DNA from: Bacteroidota bacterium
GTDB taxonomy: Bacteria > Bacteroidota > Bacteroidia > Chitinophagales > Chitinophagaceae
Assembly (NCBI GenBank): GCA_018266775.1
Contig: JAFDZS010000004.1
Span: 1 to 64,000, forward strand
Reading direction: 5' to 3'
DNA length: 64,000 nt
Position numbers and translations under genes: made by a program. The notes beneath the pieces are model-generated. The model made no database searches and was not told the origin of the DNA. It saw only the letters and a list, made by a program, of their open reading frames with translations. Below, in pieces: positions 34,293-43,645 of this stretch; within the stretch, counting starts at the first letter, position 1; every line of letters begins with the position of its first letter.

Positions 34293-34471
34293 TTGGTTGG
34301 TCGGCTGGTTAATTAGTTAATAAGTGGATAAAGTAAATAGGTACAAAAGTAAATAAGGTATATAAAGTAAATAAAGTTTCAAGGGGTTTAAAAATTACGG
34401 CTTCTGTAAAAATGCAAAAGGTAACGGGTAAAATGCGTTCGTGTAATTAGTGTAATTCGTTCAATTCGTGA
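34291..34471. repeat. Nonamer repeats between second ATPase and first permease gene
   Basis: An AAGTAAATA/GGTATATAA block (34329-34376) precedes TTCGTGTAA, TTAGTGTAA, TTCGTTCAA, TTCGTGAGA (34438-34473), a clear 9-nt register. The GGTTGGTC/GGTTAATTAGTTAAT words at 34293-34320 resemble those at 26875-26920. Confidence 0.65.
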
Positions 34472-34480
34472 GATAAAAAA

Positions 34481-35587
34481 ATGAAACAATTTCTCTCCTT
34501 CGTTAAAAAAGAATTCTTCCACATCTGGCGGGACAAAAGAACTATGTTCATCCTGTTGGGTATGCCGGTGGTGCAGATCGTGATTTTCGGTTTTGCATTA
34601 ACCAATGAAGTGAAGAATGCACACATTGCAATACTCGATGCATCGAAAGATGCTGCAACTGCTTCATTGATTACAGAATTAAATGCCAGCCGTTATTTTG
34701 ATGTGGAGCGCTATTGCACAGACTATAAACAAATTGATGATGAATTTAAAAAAGGCACCATCAAGCTTGCAGTAATTTTTCCGGCACATTTTGATGAAGA
34801 CCTGCAGCATTTTAATACAGCACAGGTGCAACTTATTGCAGATGCTTCTGATCCTAATGTGGCCAATACCTTAACGTCTTATGCATCTGCAATCATAATT
34901 GATTTTCAAAACCGCATTACAGAAAATAAAAAATTGCCGTACACCATCAATACACAATTGCGTATGCTGTATAACCCTCAACTGAAAGGCGCTTTCAACT
35001 TTGTACCAGGCGTAATGGCAATGGTGCTATTGTTGGTTTGCACCATGATGACTGCCATTACTATTGTGAAAGAAAAAGAAATGGGTACTATGGAAATTAT
35101 GCTGGTATCGCCCATGCGGCCACAAATAGTCGTATTGGCAAAAGCAGTACCGTATCTCCTGTTATCCATTATCAATATCATCACCATATTATTACTCAGT
35201 GTTTATGTGCTGGATGTGCCGATTAATGGAAGTGTTGTATTGCTGATGCTGGAAAGTATTTTGTTTACGCTGGTGTCTTTATCACTGGGTTTATTAATAT
35301 CCGCAGGCGTGGCGTCGCAGCAGGCTGCCATGTTTATTTCACTGATCGCATTATTTCTGCCCACTATCATGTTGAGTGGATTTATGTTCCCGATAGAGAA
35401 TATGCCCTTGCCATTGCGTGTGGTATCACATATAGTTCCTGCAAGATGGTATTACACTATTGTGAAATCGGTAATGATAAAAGGGTTGGGTATACAGGCC
35501 ATCTTGAAAGAAACATTGATACTGGCAGGCATGATGCTATTCTTTTTAACGATGGCTGTTAAAAGATTTAAAATTCGCCTAGCATGA
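34481..35587 (+). CDS. ABC-2 type permease (YbhS-like)
   Basis: A 368-residue inner-membrane protein with one N-terminal helix (FILLGMPVVQIVIFGFALTN), a large periplasmic domain (about 45-165) and five C-terminal helices containing the ABC-2 signature (TIVKEKEMGTMEIMLVSPMR, then FMFPIENMPLPLRVVSHIVP). It pairs with the YbhR-like permease whose ATG overlaps its stop (ATGA at 35584-35587). Together with the two ATPases, adaptor and TolC it should form a tripartite drug or cation exporter. Confidence 0.92.
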   Translation: MKQFLSFVKKEFFHIWRDKRTMFILLGMPVVQIVIFGFALTNEVKNAHIAILDASKDAATASLITELNASRYFDVERYCTDYKQIDDEFKKGTIKLAVIFPAHFDEDLQHFNTAQVQLIADASDPNVANTLTSYASAIIIDFQNRITENKKLPYTINTQLRMLYNPQLKGAFNFVPGVMAMVLLLVCTMMTAITIVKEKEMGTMEIMLVSPMRPQIVVLAKAVPYLLLSIINIITILLLSVYVLDVPINGSVVLLMLESILFTLVSLSLGLLISAGVASQQAAMFISLIALFLPTIMLSGFMFPIENMPLPLRVVSHIVPARWYYTIVKSVMIKGLGIQAILKETLILAGMMLFFLTMAVKRFKIRLA

Positions 35588-36702
35588 GAACGATACGCTT
35601 TTTATTGCAGAAAGAATTCCGGCAGATATTTCGTGACCCTGCTATCATCAGGCTCATACTCATCATGCCGGTGATACAATTGATGGTATTGCCATGGGCT
35701 GCGGATTATGAAGTAAAAAATATTAAACTGGCCGTAGTTAACCAGGATCATTCTGAATATGCCAGGCAACTGGTAAATAAAATCACCGCATCAGGATATT
35801 TTAATTTGGCCGCTTATTCGGGTTCATACAATGAAGCATTACATCAAATTGAAGAAGATAAAGCAGATGTGGTGTTGCAGATACCTGCTGGGTTTGAAAA
35901 AAATCTTGTGAAAGAAAATGAAGCCACACTGTTTATGTCGCTTAATGCAATTAACGGGGTAAAAGCAAGCTTGGGCGGTGCTTATCTTGGTTCCATCATA
36001 CAGGATTATAACCGGTTGGTACGAACAGAGTGGATACAGATGCCCCGGTTCAGCCCGGAAACACAAATAGCCATTACTTCATCCAACTGGTTTAACCCGC
36101 TGATGAATTATAAATATTTTATGGTGCCGGGTATTCTCGTGATACTGCTAACGATGGTGGGCGCTAATTTAACCGCCATCAATATTGTAAAAGAAAAAGA
36201 AATTGGAACAATAGAACAAATTAATGTTACGCCGGTACGAAAGTTTCATTTCATTTTGGGTAAGCTGATTCCGTTTTGGTTATTGGGTTTCGTAGTACTC
36301 ACCATCGGGTTAACGATTGCCAGGTTATTTTATGGCATCGTTCCTGTGGGCAGTTTCTTTACTATTTATGTTTTTTCTGCCGTGTATTTACTGGCGGTAT
36401 TAGGATTGGGGCTGCTCGTTTCTACTTATTCCTCAAACCAACAGCAGGCCATGCTGTTATCATTTTTTTTAATGATGATTTTTATTTTACTTGGTGGCCT
36501 GTACACTTCCATTGACAGTATGCCGGAATGGGCGCAATGGATCACCCGGTTCAATCCTGTTTCTTATTTTATAGAAGTGATGCGTATGGTGGTACTGAAA
36601 GGCAGTTCATTGGCAGACATACGCATACATTTATTAATCATGCTGGGCTTTGCCGTATTCTTTAATGGCTGGGCGGTGTTAAGCTATCGTAAACGAACCT
36701 GA
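35584..36702 (+). CDS. ABC-2 type permease (YbhR-like)
   Basis: A 372-residue paralogue of the previous permease with the same layout: an N-terminal helix (LILIMPVIQLMVLPWA), a periplasmic domain, and C-terminal helices with NIVKEKEIGTIEQINVTPVR and GGLYTSIDSMPEWAQWITRF. It overlaps the upstream gene by 4 bp. It is the last gene of the efflux operon; the next gene, 49 bp on, is an unrelated hypothetical. Confidence 0.92.
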   Translation: MRTIRFLLQKEFRQIFRDPAIIRLILIMPVIQLMVLPWAADYEVKNIKLAVVNQDHSEYARQLVNKITASGYFNLAAYSGSYNEALHQIEEDKADVVLQIPAGFEKNLVKENEATLFMSLNAINGVKASLGGAYLGSIIQDYNRLVRTEWIQMPRFSPETQIAITSSNWFNPLMNYKYFMVPGILVILLTMVGANLTAINIVKEKEIGTIEQINVTPVRKFHFILGKLIPFWLLGFVVLTIGLTIARLFYGIVPVGSFFTIYVFSAVYLLAVLGLGLLVSTYSSNQQQAMLLSFFLMMIFILLGGLYTSIDSMPEWAQWITRFNPVSYFIEVMRMVVLKGSSLADIRIHLLIMLGFAVFFNGWAVLSYRKRT

Positions 36703-36751
36703 TACTTTGAATTAAAATGCTTATATTAGGAGTAATAAAAACGATTAAGCT

Positions 36752-37159
36752 ATGATTAAATTTCATGAAATTAAAGTAGGTGATTACCTTATTGCCGATA
36801 ATGATGGCGATAAAAAGCAGGGCGAAGTAACAGACCTGAACCACAACGAAAAACAAGTTTGTGTGAATACCGGCGTACAGGAATTTTGGTACGAAACGGA
36901 ACAGCTTAGTCCAATACCACTGGATGATGAACAGCTGATACGCTTAAAATTTCATAAACAGGAAAACGAAGATGGTACGGTGAAGTATATGAAAGGCGCA
37001 TTCAGAATGATGCTGTCAAAGAAAAATGACTTTAATGTTTTCGAGATATGGTACAGGGATGAAAAACGGCATATTGTACATCCCATCTCCTTACACCAGT
37101 TGCAAAATCATTTTTATGAAATGACAAAAGTGCACCTGAATGATGAATCTTTCGATTGA
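36752..37159 (+). CDS. Conserved hypothetical soluble protein
   Basis: A 135-residue cytoplasmic protein without signal or membrane segment. The first half looks like a small beta barrel (IKVGDYLIADNDGDKKQGEV, then VCVNTGVQEFWYETEQLSPI), the second is mixed and charged (LSKKNDFNVFEIWYRDEKRH). I know similar short proteins from Bacteroidota genomes but no function. It has its own terminator, and is the last gene before the giant surface protein. Confidence 0.7.
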   Translation: MIKFHEIKVGDYLIADNDGDKKQGEVTDLNHNEKQVCVNTGVQEFWYETEQLSPIPLDDEQLIRLKFHKQENEDGTVKYMKGAFRMMLSKKNDFNVFEIWYRDEKRHIVHPISLHQLQNHFYEMTKVHLNDESFD

Positions 37160-37186
37160 ATCGTTTTCAACATCTTTTCAACATAC

Positions 37187-37212
37187 AAACTGCCTGCACG
37201 GGCAGTTTTTTT
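37187..37212 (+). terminator. Rho-independent terminator
   Basis: AACTGCC (37188-37194) pairs with GGCAGTT (37201-37207) and is followed by a T run to 37212. Confidence 0.85.
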
Positions 37213-37414
37213 ATTGCTGCAATCGTGTTTGGAATTGGTACTATTACGTAGTAGAAAATTGAAAGAGGGAGTAATTTTACCCTTTTTGGCCTTGCAGGTT
37301 TATCCTAACCGTTAGTAAAAACGAAGAATTTTCCCTATGCAAACGGTTGTAGTGTTTTGATGACACAATAAGTATAATAATCCTGCGTTGAGACCTTGAA
37401 CCAATCCTGCCCCG

Positions 37415-40400
37415 ATGAAAAAATTTTACTTACCAATTATGTCTATTTTGGTAATTGTGGCGATGGTACTTTTACCAAAACAAACCTTTTCCCAATCATG
37501 TAACAATATTATTGCCGGTTATTCCAGCACAGAATCACGTTGTGCTGCCTCTGGTATCATTTCCATCAAAGCCTCCGGAGGATCAGGCAATTATGAATAC
37601 AAAGTAAGCGGACCTGTGAATACGGCTTACGTTCCTGCCAATATCATTGCCGGTTTACCGCCCGGCAAATACCTCGTTAGTATTCATGACATTACACAGA
37701 ACTGTACGTATGCGCAGGATACTGTTGTTGTGCCCGGCAATTACACTGTGCCTGTTTTTTCACTTGCAGTAACCAATGCCAGTTGTATGGGCACAGGTGA
37801 TGGAACCATCACTGTGACTAATGCCCAATTTGGCCGTGCTCCGTACAGTTTCGAGATCATTGCGCCATCTGCATCTGGTATTGGAACCGTAAGTACGATT
37901 GGCGTATTTACCGGGCTTTTTGCAGGTAATTACTACATCCGGCTAACAGATTCCTGTGGCACACAGGTAGTACAATCTGCCATCATTAAAAGCGGTACCG
38001 GCAATTGTTGCGCTTCGCTAACCGGAACTTATCAAACTACAGAGTCACGCTGCCAGGCAACAGGTACCGTGCTCATTAATGCCACTGGCGGTTCAGGTAA
38101 TTACATTTACAAAGTAACCGGCCCGGTGGTTACACCTTTTACATCCAGTAATTTAATTACGGGTTTATCTGCCGGAAGATACCTGGTTACCATCAGGGAT
38201 ATTGTCACCGGCTGTGAATATGCACAGGACAGCGTTACAGTTACCGGCAATTACCAGGCGCCTAATTTCACCATGACGGAAACAGATGTTACCTGTATTA
38301 ACGGAACAGATGGCACCATTACTGTAAGCAGCGAGCAATATGGAAGGGCTCCATTCTCTTACCAGATCATTGCGCCCTCCACTTCGGGTATTGGCACCGT
38401 TAGTGTGCCGGGTGTGTTTACCGGTTTACCTCCGGGTAATTATTTTATACAACTTAGTGATTCCTGCGGCGCTATTCAAACCAGGAATATCGCTATACAG
38501 AATTATGACTGGTTCATTAATTCATATACTGTAACCAGGACTACTTGTGACAGTGTATTTGTTACCATCAAATTAAAAGATATCAAAGGAAAAGTTACGC
38601 CTGATTCTGTGTTTAATGGATTTATGTATGGCGCTTCCACCACACCCGGTGACACTACCTGGTACAGCACCAATACATTTACTTATTATGTAGGCAATAA
38701 AACGCAGGTGAAACTTTTTGTGAAAGATAGATGCGGTAACGTCAAATCAGTTGTGTGGACAGGATCGAACCTTATCCCATCTGTATCACCGGTTATTGCA
38801 ATTTCCGACACCACCTGTACCACATTTACTGCAACGGTGACCGGGCAAATTAATCTTACCAACCCAACATTTTGTATTTATGATATTGCAGGCACTCAAC
38901 TGCAATGCAACAGCACCGGTGTGTTTACCTTGTTGCCGTACGGAACTTACAACATTACTATTCACAATAGTTGTTATGATACTACAATACTGCGTACCGT
39001 AACCGGCGTAAGGCCAATACCATCCGTTGGGGTAAGTGTGCAATCATCCTGCAACGATTTTACCGTATCTATAACGGGCCAGCAAAACCTGCTGAACCCA
39101 TATTATTGTTTGTATGACTCCACCAACACGCTTATCATGTGTGATTCAACTGGTGTATTCCAGAATTTACCTTTTGGAAATTACTGTATCCATGTCATCA
39201 ATGATCCTTCCTGTTACGATACCACCATCATCCGTTGCTTTACCGCACACCGGTTGATCCCGTCTGTGGACGCCAATGTGCAGATATCTGATCTTGACTG
39301 CTCAACATTCACTGCTACCATTACCGGGCAGACGAACCTGTTCAATCCCAAATTCTGTTTGTATACATTGCCGCATAATATCATCACCTGTAATAATACC
39401 GGTATATTTACCGGCCTGCCTTATGGCAGTTATTGCATTGATATTACCGGGGATTCCACCTGTTATGACACCACCATCACCCGTTGCTTTACAGTGGTGC
39501 CACCCAAACCTTCTGTTGGCCCTGCGGTGATCATCAGCGACTCTACCTGTAATAGTTTTACAGCAACTATTGGCGATACAGCACATCTGCATAACCCCTG
39601 GTTTTGTATTTATGCGCCACCGCATATTTTGATTACCTGTAATAGCACAGGTATTTTCACAGGATTGCCTTACGGCACTTATTGCATTGATGTAATCAAT
39701 GATTCCACCTGTTATGATACCACTATTACCCGTTGCTTTACGGTACACCGGCCTATCCCTTCAGTAAATGCAGCTGTTACCATCAGCAATAAAACCTGTA
39801 ACTCGTTTACAGCAACCGTAACAGGGCAAACCAACCTGAGCAATCCATCCTATTGTATTTACACAGCTGCAAATATTTTGTTGGGCTGCAATGCCACAGG
39901 TGTGTTTGATAATCTGAAGTACGGTTCATATTGCATAAAGATTAAAAACGATTCCACCTGTTATGATACCACCATTACACGGTGCTTCAGTGTGGCAAGG
40001 CCAATACCTTCAGTCAATGCGAGTGTATCTGTCAGTAATAAGAACTGTATCACATTCACGGCAACTATTACAGGGCAAACCAACCTGTATAATGCACAGT
40101 ATTGTTTGTACGATGCTGCCAATGTACAACTCAGTTGTAATACCACCGGTGTGTTTACAACAATACCATACGGGAGTTATTGTATCAAGATCAGGAACGA
40201 TTCCACCTGTTATGATACTACAATAAAAAAATGTTTTACTGTAGCGGCACCAGTTGCATCCATTTCATTAACAGCAAAAAAATCCTGTGTCACTATCGGT
40301 ACGTCCGATATAAGAGTGAACATCAACTCCGGCGTTGCACCATTCAATATTAAACTATACAGCCCGGCAGGAGTATTGCTGCAGAATATCAATACCAGCA

Positions 40401-41857
40401 GTACCAGTTACACCTTTACTGCTTTACCGCAATTAGCAGCGCCATTAAAATATAAAATCATATTGATGGATCAATGCGGTTACATGGATTCTGCATTGGT
40501 GGCCCCTGTCATCAGCGTTGCCAACCGCGTGGTTACGGTTACTCCAAAATGCCCGTCAGGTACATGGCCAACTGGTTCATCCAATATTGAAGTGGACATC
40601 AACAATAATAATATTGGCGGTAATATTACACCCAAGATTATTAAGAAGAATGGCGTGAGTGTATCTATCAGTGCATCCTTGGTGGTGGGGTATAAATATA
40701 CTTTCCTGGATCTTGGCCCGGCTACTTACATTTTTGATACCTACATAGAAGATTGTAATAAGCACTTGTATGATACCGTATTGGTGAAGCCATATATCTT
40801 CCCTGTATTATCAGGTTCCAATGCCTACCAGTGCGATAATAATGGGTTCACTGTAAATGTAAGTGTGAACGGTGGTGTGGGGCCGTTTATGTACGAGATC
40901 ATAGGCAGCATACCATCAACACCAAGTATTGTAACGCCGCCCCAGCCCAGCCCTGTTTTCAATATTAATAACGGTACAGTGTATTCGTTAATAAGACTCC
41001 GTGTTACGGATGTTTGCGGCAACGCCAGCCTGTACGATGTGAGTGTTTTGCCATTGGGAAACTTCCTTGTTTTTGCAGATACGCTGGAGTGTTTCGGGCA
41101 AAGCCTTACCCTGCACGTAGATTCTGTTGCCAATGCGCAATATACCTGGTATAAACGTGTTGTTCCCAATGACAGTATTGTAGTGGGAACCGGCACCAGC
41201 CTTTATTTCCCCAGTTTATCATTATCCGATACCGGAAGGTATTTCTGTAAAATCGTAGTTAGTAATGGATGCCTCATCCGTTATGCGAATTATGTACTAA
41301 CCGGTTTCTGTGGTTTTGTTTTGCCTGCAGAAGATATTGCATTGACGGGGCAAAAACAATCGGGTATGCATGTGCTGCAATGGAATACGGCCATTCCTGA
41401 TGTCAAAGAATGGTGCCTGCAGCGGAGCGATCAATCGATCAGCAATTTTAAAACCATACATACGGCTGTTAATATACATAGCACACAATACAGCTTTGCA
41501 GATAACGGCCCTGCAATTGGGAATAATTATTACCGCGTTAAAGTAACCAGTAGGGACAATAAAGTTCGGTACAGCAATGTGGTGTTATTAAAGAACAGCC
41601 AGTTTGATATTACTATTTATCCCAACCCGGTAGATCAAACTTTGTACGTCAGTCTTAAAAACGCCGGGGCAAGGAATTACCTTGTAGAGATCAGCAATCT
41701 TGTGGGGCAGAAGGTGTACACCAAAGTATATTCAGGAATTCAGGATCATGTTCAGGAGATACACAGGCCGGCAGGTATGAATTCCGGAGTATATGTACTG
41801 ACCATTACAGATTTGCAAACACAGGAAAAAGAATCCTATAAAATCTTGTATAAATAA
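37415..41857 (+). CDS. Giant repeat-containing T9SS surface protein
   Basis: A 1480-residue protein with signal peptide (YLPIMSILVIVAMVLLPKQT). Residues about 30-370 hold two SprB-like repeats of roughly 175 residues (SRCAASGIISIKASGGSGNY; SRCQATGTVLINATGGSGNY). Residues about 455-945 hold six repeats of about 80 residues, each with a core like NSFTATVTGQTNLSNPSYCI and STCYDTTITRCF and paired cysteines. An Ig-like region and a final T9SS sorting domain follow (FDITIYPNPVDQTLYVSLKN, then SGVYVLTITDLQTQEKESYK). The protein should be exported and anchored on the cell surface, where similar proteins serve gliding or adhesion; that role is inference. Confidence 0.88.
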   Translation: MKKFYLPIMSILVIVAMVLLPKQTFSQSCNNIIAGYSSTESRCAASGIISIKASGGSGNYEYKVSGPVNTAYVPANIIAGLPPGKYLVSIHDITQNCTYAQDTVVVPGNYTVPVFSLAVTNASCMGTGDGTITVTNAQFGRAPYSFEIIAPSASGIGTVSTIGVFTGLFAGNYYIRLTDSCGTQVVQSAIIKSGTGNCCASLTGTYQTTESRCQATGTVLINATGGSGNYIYKVTGPVVTPFTSSNLITGLSAGRYLVTIRDIVTGCEYAQDSVTVTGNYQAPNFTMTETDVTCINGTDGTITVSSEQYGRAPFSYQIIAPSTSGIGTVSVPGVFTGLPPGNYFIQLSDSCGAIQTRNIAIQNYDWFINSYTVTRTTCDSVFVTIKLKDIKGKVTPDSVFNGFMYGASTTPGDTTWYSTNTFTYYVGNKTQVKLFVKDRCGNVKSVVWTGSNLIPSVSPVIAISDTTCTTFTATVTGQINLTNPTFCIYDIAGTQLQCNSTGVFTLLPYGTYNITIHNSCYDTTILRTVTGVRPIPSVGVSVQSSCNDFTVSITGQQNLLNPYYCLYDSTNTLIMCDSTGVFQNLPFGNYCIHVINDPSCYDTTIIRCFTAHRLIPSVDANVQISDLDCSTFTATITGQTNLFNPKFCLYTLPHNIITCNNTGIFTGLPYGSYCIDITGDSTCYDTTITRCFTVVPPKPSVGPAVIISDSTCNSFTATIGDTAHLHNPWFCIYAPPHILITCNSTGIFTGLPYGTYCIDVINDSTCYDTTITRCFTVHRPIPSVNAAVTISNKTCNSFTATVTGQTNLSNPSYCIYTAANILLGCNATGVFDNLKYGSYCIKIKNDSTCYDTTITRCFSVARPIPSVNASVSVSNKNCITFTATITGQTNLYNAQYCLYDAANVQLSCNTTGVFTTIPYGSYCIKIRNDSTCYDTTIKKCFTVAAPVASISLTAKKSCVTIGTSDIRVNINSGVAPFNIKLYSPAGVLLQNINTSSTSYTFTALPQLAAPLKYKIILMDQCGYMDSALVAPVISVANRVVTVTPKCPSGTWPTGSSNIEVDINNNNIGGNITPKIIKKNGVSVSISASLVVGYKYTFLDLGPATYIFDTYIEDCNKHLYDTVLVKPYIFPVLSGSNAYQCDNNGFTVNVSVNGGVGPFMYEIIGSIPSTPSIVTPPQPSPVFNINNGTVYSLIRLRVTDVCGNASLYDVSVLPLGNFLVFADTLECFGQSLTLHVDSVANAQYTWYKRVVPNDSIVVGTGTSLYFPSLSLSDTGRYFCKIVVSNGCLIRYANYVLTGFCGFVLPAEDIALTGQKQSGMHVLQWNTAIPDVKEWCLQRSDQSISNFKTIHTAVNIHSTQYSFADNGPAIGNNYYRVKVTSRDNKVRYSNVVLLKNSQFDITIYPNPVDQTLYVSLKNAGARNYLVEISNLVGQKVYTKVYSGIQDHVQEIHRPAGMNSGVYVLTITDLQTQEKESYKILYK
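38775..40250. repeat. Six tandem in-gene repeats of about 245 bp
   Basis: Each unit encodes [IK]PSV-x-ISD-TC-x-FTAT-x-TGQ-NL-NP-x-CIY to STCYDTTI-RCF. The last three units share long near-identical DNA stretches (for example GATTCCACCTGTTATGATAC), showing recent duplication or gene conversion. Confidence 0.8.
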
Positions 41858-41880
41858 AATGGCAACCCAGGTACAAATCA

Positions 41881-41911
41881 AAGCCGTCACTACAAAATAG
41901 TGGCGGCTTTT
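41881..41911. terminator. Bidirectional terminator between convergent genes
   Basis: AAGCCGTCACTA (41881-41892) pairs with TAGTGGCGGCTT (41898-41909) apart from one mismatch, with A and T runs on the flanks. The TAG stop of the minus-strand lipoprotein gene is part of the stem. Confidence 0.8.
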
Positions 41912-42558
41912 AGTATCGTGGTTTGATCTGCATTAACCGAGAATGTGGGAATGCTGATCTTGTTTTTGCTTTCTATCAAACCGAATTTACGGGCATAGTA
42001 AGACTGGATATCTGTGCTAATGGAACCGGGCGGAAGGCCGGTAACCGAAATGCCGGTGGTAATATGTATCACATCTGAATAAGATTGCCCGTTTACCGTT
42101 CTGCTGATGCCCGTTTCAGTAATCGTGTTGATAAAAGTAACAGGCACTGGAGTGGGGAAGCCCGTAACGGTAACATTAACTGTCTGGCTCCAGGTGGTGC
42201 CCACCGCTGCATTTTCTTTAAGGTAAATGGTTTCTACCGCGCTGATGCCCAGGGCAGGAGACAGGATTTTAAAAGTATAATAATCGTTGCCGGTTATATT
42301 ATAATAATCATTGGCAGCCCCGTTACTGTTCGTAAAAACATGGTAGGTTTTACTGTTGATGGAAGAATCGCGGCTGGTGGAAGTAACAGTATTGGTAGTG
42401 GTAGTGGCCGTAACAGCATTATTGGACTCATAGGTCCAGGTGCTGCCGGCAGCCAGGCTCATGTATTTTGGAGAGGTCTCCGCAGTGCCGGAATTGCTTT
42501 TTTTACAGGCTGAAAACGCAATGATGAGGCTTGAAATGGTCCAAAAAGGCTTTTTCAT
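41890..42558 (-). CDS. Lipoprotein of unknown function
   Basis: A 222-residue protein with a lipoprotein signal (FWTISSLIIAFSAC, Cys18). After a Thr-rich segment (SNNAVTATTTTNTVTSTSRD) the body is beta-rich, with YHVFTNSNGAANDYYNITGN, a layout common in Bacteroidota lipoproteins that begin LAAGSTWTYES. No catalytic motif is seen. It is convergent with the giant T9SS gene and divergent from infA (86 bp between starts). Confidence 0.75.
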   Translation of the reverse strand: MKKPFWTISSLIIAFSACKKSNSGTAETSPKYMSLAAGSTWTYESNNAVTATTTTNTVTSTSRDSSINSKTYHVFTNSNGAANDYYNITGNDYYTFKILSPALGISAVETIYLKENAAVGTTWSQTVNVTVTGFPTPVPVTFINTITETGISRTVNGQSYSDVIHITTGISVTGLPPGSISTDIQSYYARKFGLIESKNKISIPTFSVNADQTTILKAATIL

Positions 42559-42623
42559 GGGAAAAATAATTGATTTGTTGGTAAATATCGCAATTTTGTT
42601 GATAAATATTGAATTTAACTTCT

Positions 42624-42631
42624 TATCTTTG
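42624..42631 (+). promoter_or_regulatory. -7 element TATCTTTG of the infA-ribosomal operon
   Basis: A perfect TAnnTTTG, 13 bp before the infA start. TTG at 42599-42601 with a 22-bp spacer can serve as the -33 element. Confidence 0.55.
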
Positions 42632-42644
42632 CGCTCCCAAAATT

Positions 42645-42863
42645 ATGGCTAAACAGGCACTTATTAAGCAAGATGGAACGATAGTTGAGGCGCTGAGCAA
42701 CGCTATGTTCAAAGTAAAGTTAGAAAACGGCCACGAAATTTTAGCAACAATTTCGGGTAAAATGAGGATGCATTATATCCGCATTTTACCAGGTGATAAA
42801 GTGGGGGTTGAAATGAGTCCATACGACCTCACAAGGGGCAGGATCATTTTCCGTTATAAATAG
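42645..42863 (+). CDS. infA: Translation initiation factor IF-1
   Basis: A 72-residue protein starting at ATG 42645; the open frame extends 12 codons upstream over the promoter. The OB-fold sequence is typical: [20 protein letters not shown], then [20 protein letters not shown] and [15 protein letters not shown]-1 binds the 30S A site during initiation. It opens the ribosomal cluster infA-rpmJ-rpsM-rpsK-rpsD-rpoA-rplQ. Confidence 0.97.
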   Translation: MAKQALIKQDGTIVEALSNAMFKVKLENGHEILATISGKMRMHYIRILPGDKVGVEMSPYDLTRGRIIFRYK

Positions 42864-42903
42864 AATTGAAAGAATATAATTTGTAATACGTAAAAATAAA
42901 ACC

Positions 42904-43020
42904 ATGAAGGTAAGAGCTTCTATCAAAAAACGCAGTGCTGAGTGCAAGATCGTAAGAAGGAAAGGAAGGCTGTATGTGATCAACAAAAAGAATCCCCGTT
43001 TTAAACAAAGACAAGGGTAA
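42904..43020 (+). CDS. rpmJ: 50S ribosomal protein L36
   Basis: A 38-residue protein: [20 protein letters not shown] then [18 protein letters not shown]. Only the first zinc-type Cys (EC) is kept, and CKIV lacks the rest of the usual CxxC pairs (KRRG, VICxNPKHKQRQG), so this is the zinc-free C-minus form. It is 40 bp after infA and 78 bp before rpsM, as expected. Confidence 0.95.
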   Translation: MKVRASIKKRSAECKIVRRKGRLYVINKKNPRFKQRQG

Positions 43021-43098
43021 TGTTTCGTGCAGCAATGTATTTACATGAAACCAGCTGCAGCATTCAACAAGTAAAAATTAAAAATCTAAAATAGAATT

Positions 43099-43476
43099 AT
43101 GGCTCGTATTGCCGGTATAGATTTACCAAAAAATAAAAGAGGCGAAATAGGACTTACCTATATTTATGGTATTGGCCGTTCATCTGCACGTTATATTTTA
43201 GCTAAAGCAGGTATTGATGAAGCTAAAAAAGTAAACCAGTGGAATGATGATGAGCAGACTGCCATCCGTAACATCATTAGTTCTGAATTCAAAACTGAAG
43301 GTGCTTTACGTAGTGAAACACAAATGAACATCAAACGTTTGCTGGATATTGCCTGCTACCGTGGTTTACGTCACCGTAAAGGTTTGCCGGTTCGTGGTCA
43401 GCGTACCCGTACTAACAGCCGTACAAGAAAAGGAAAGCGTAAGACAGTTGCCGGTAAGAAGAAAGTAACCAAGTAA
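43099..43476 (+). CDS. rpsM: 30S ribosomal protein S13
   Basis: A 125-residue protein: [20 protein letters not shown] at the start, the [24 protein letters not shown] block near residues 85-105 (here [20 protein letters not shown]), and [20 protein letters not shown] at the end. It contacts the 30S head and the P-site tRNA. A 169-bp spacer with three hairpins separates it from rpsK. Confidence 0.97.
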   Translation: MARIAGIDLPKNKRGEIGLTYIYGIGRSSARYILAKAGIDEAKKVNQWNDDEQTAIRNIISSEFKTEGALRSETQMNIKRLLDIACYRGLRHRKGLPVRGQRTRTNSRTRKGKRKTVAGKKKVTK

Positions 43477-43483
43477 TGAATTG

Positions 43484-43609
43484 AATTTGCAAACCGGGGT
43501 AACACTGGTTTGCAAATTTCATAATAAAGACTTACAGTTTTTTTCTGAACAAACGCTGGATCGCTTTGTAAGTCGGCAGGAGGGTTTGGTTCAGTCCCGG
43601 ATAGCGGGA
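43484..43609 (+). promoter_or_regulatory. Structured spacer with three hairpins between rpsM and rpsK
   Basis: AATTTGCAAACC (43484-43495) pairs perfectly with GGTTTGCAAATT (43507-43518). GACTTACA (43529-43536) pairs with TGTAAGTC (43567-43574). TCCCG (43595-43599) pairs with CGGGA (43605-43609). The first hairpin starts 7 bp after the rpsM stop. It could be an attenuator, a processing site or a ribosomal-protein binding site. Confidence 0.5.
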
Positions 43610-43645
43610 ATTTATTTTTTAAAAGATTACCTAATACAATTAATT

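Noticed and set aside
43481-43645. N-terminal extension of rpsK by 55 codons
   Set aside because: S11 homologues begin at MAKAQ; the extension runs through three hairpins and has no ribosomal-protein character.
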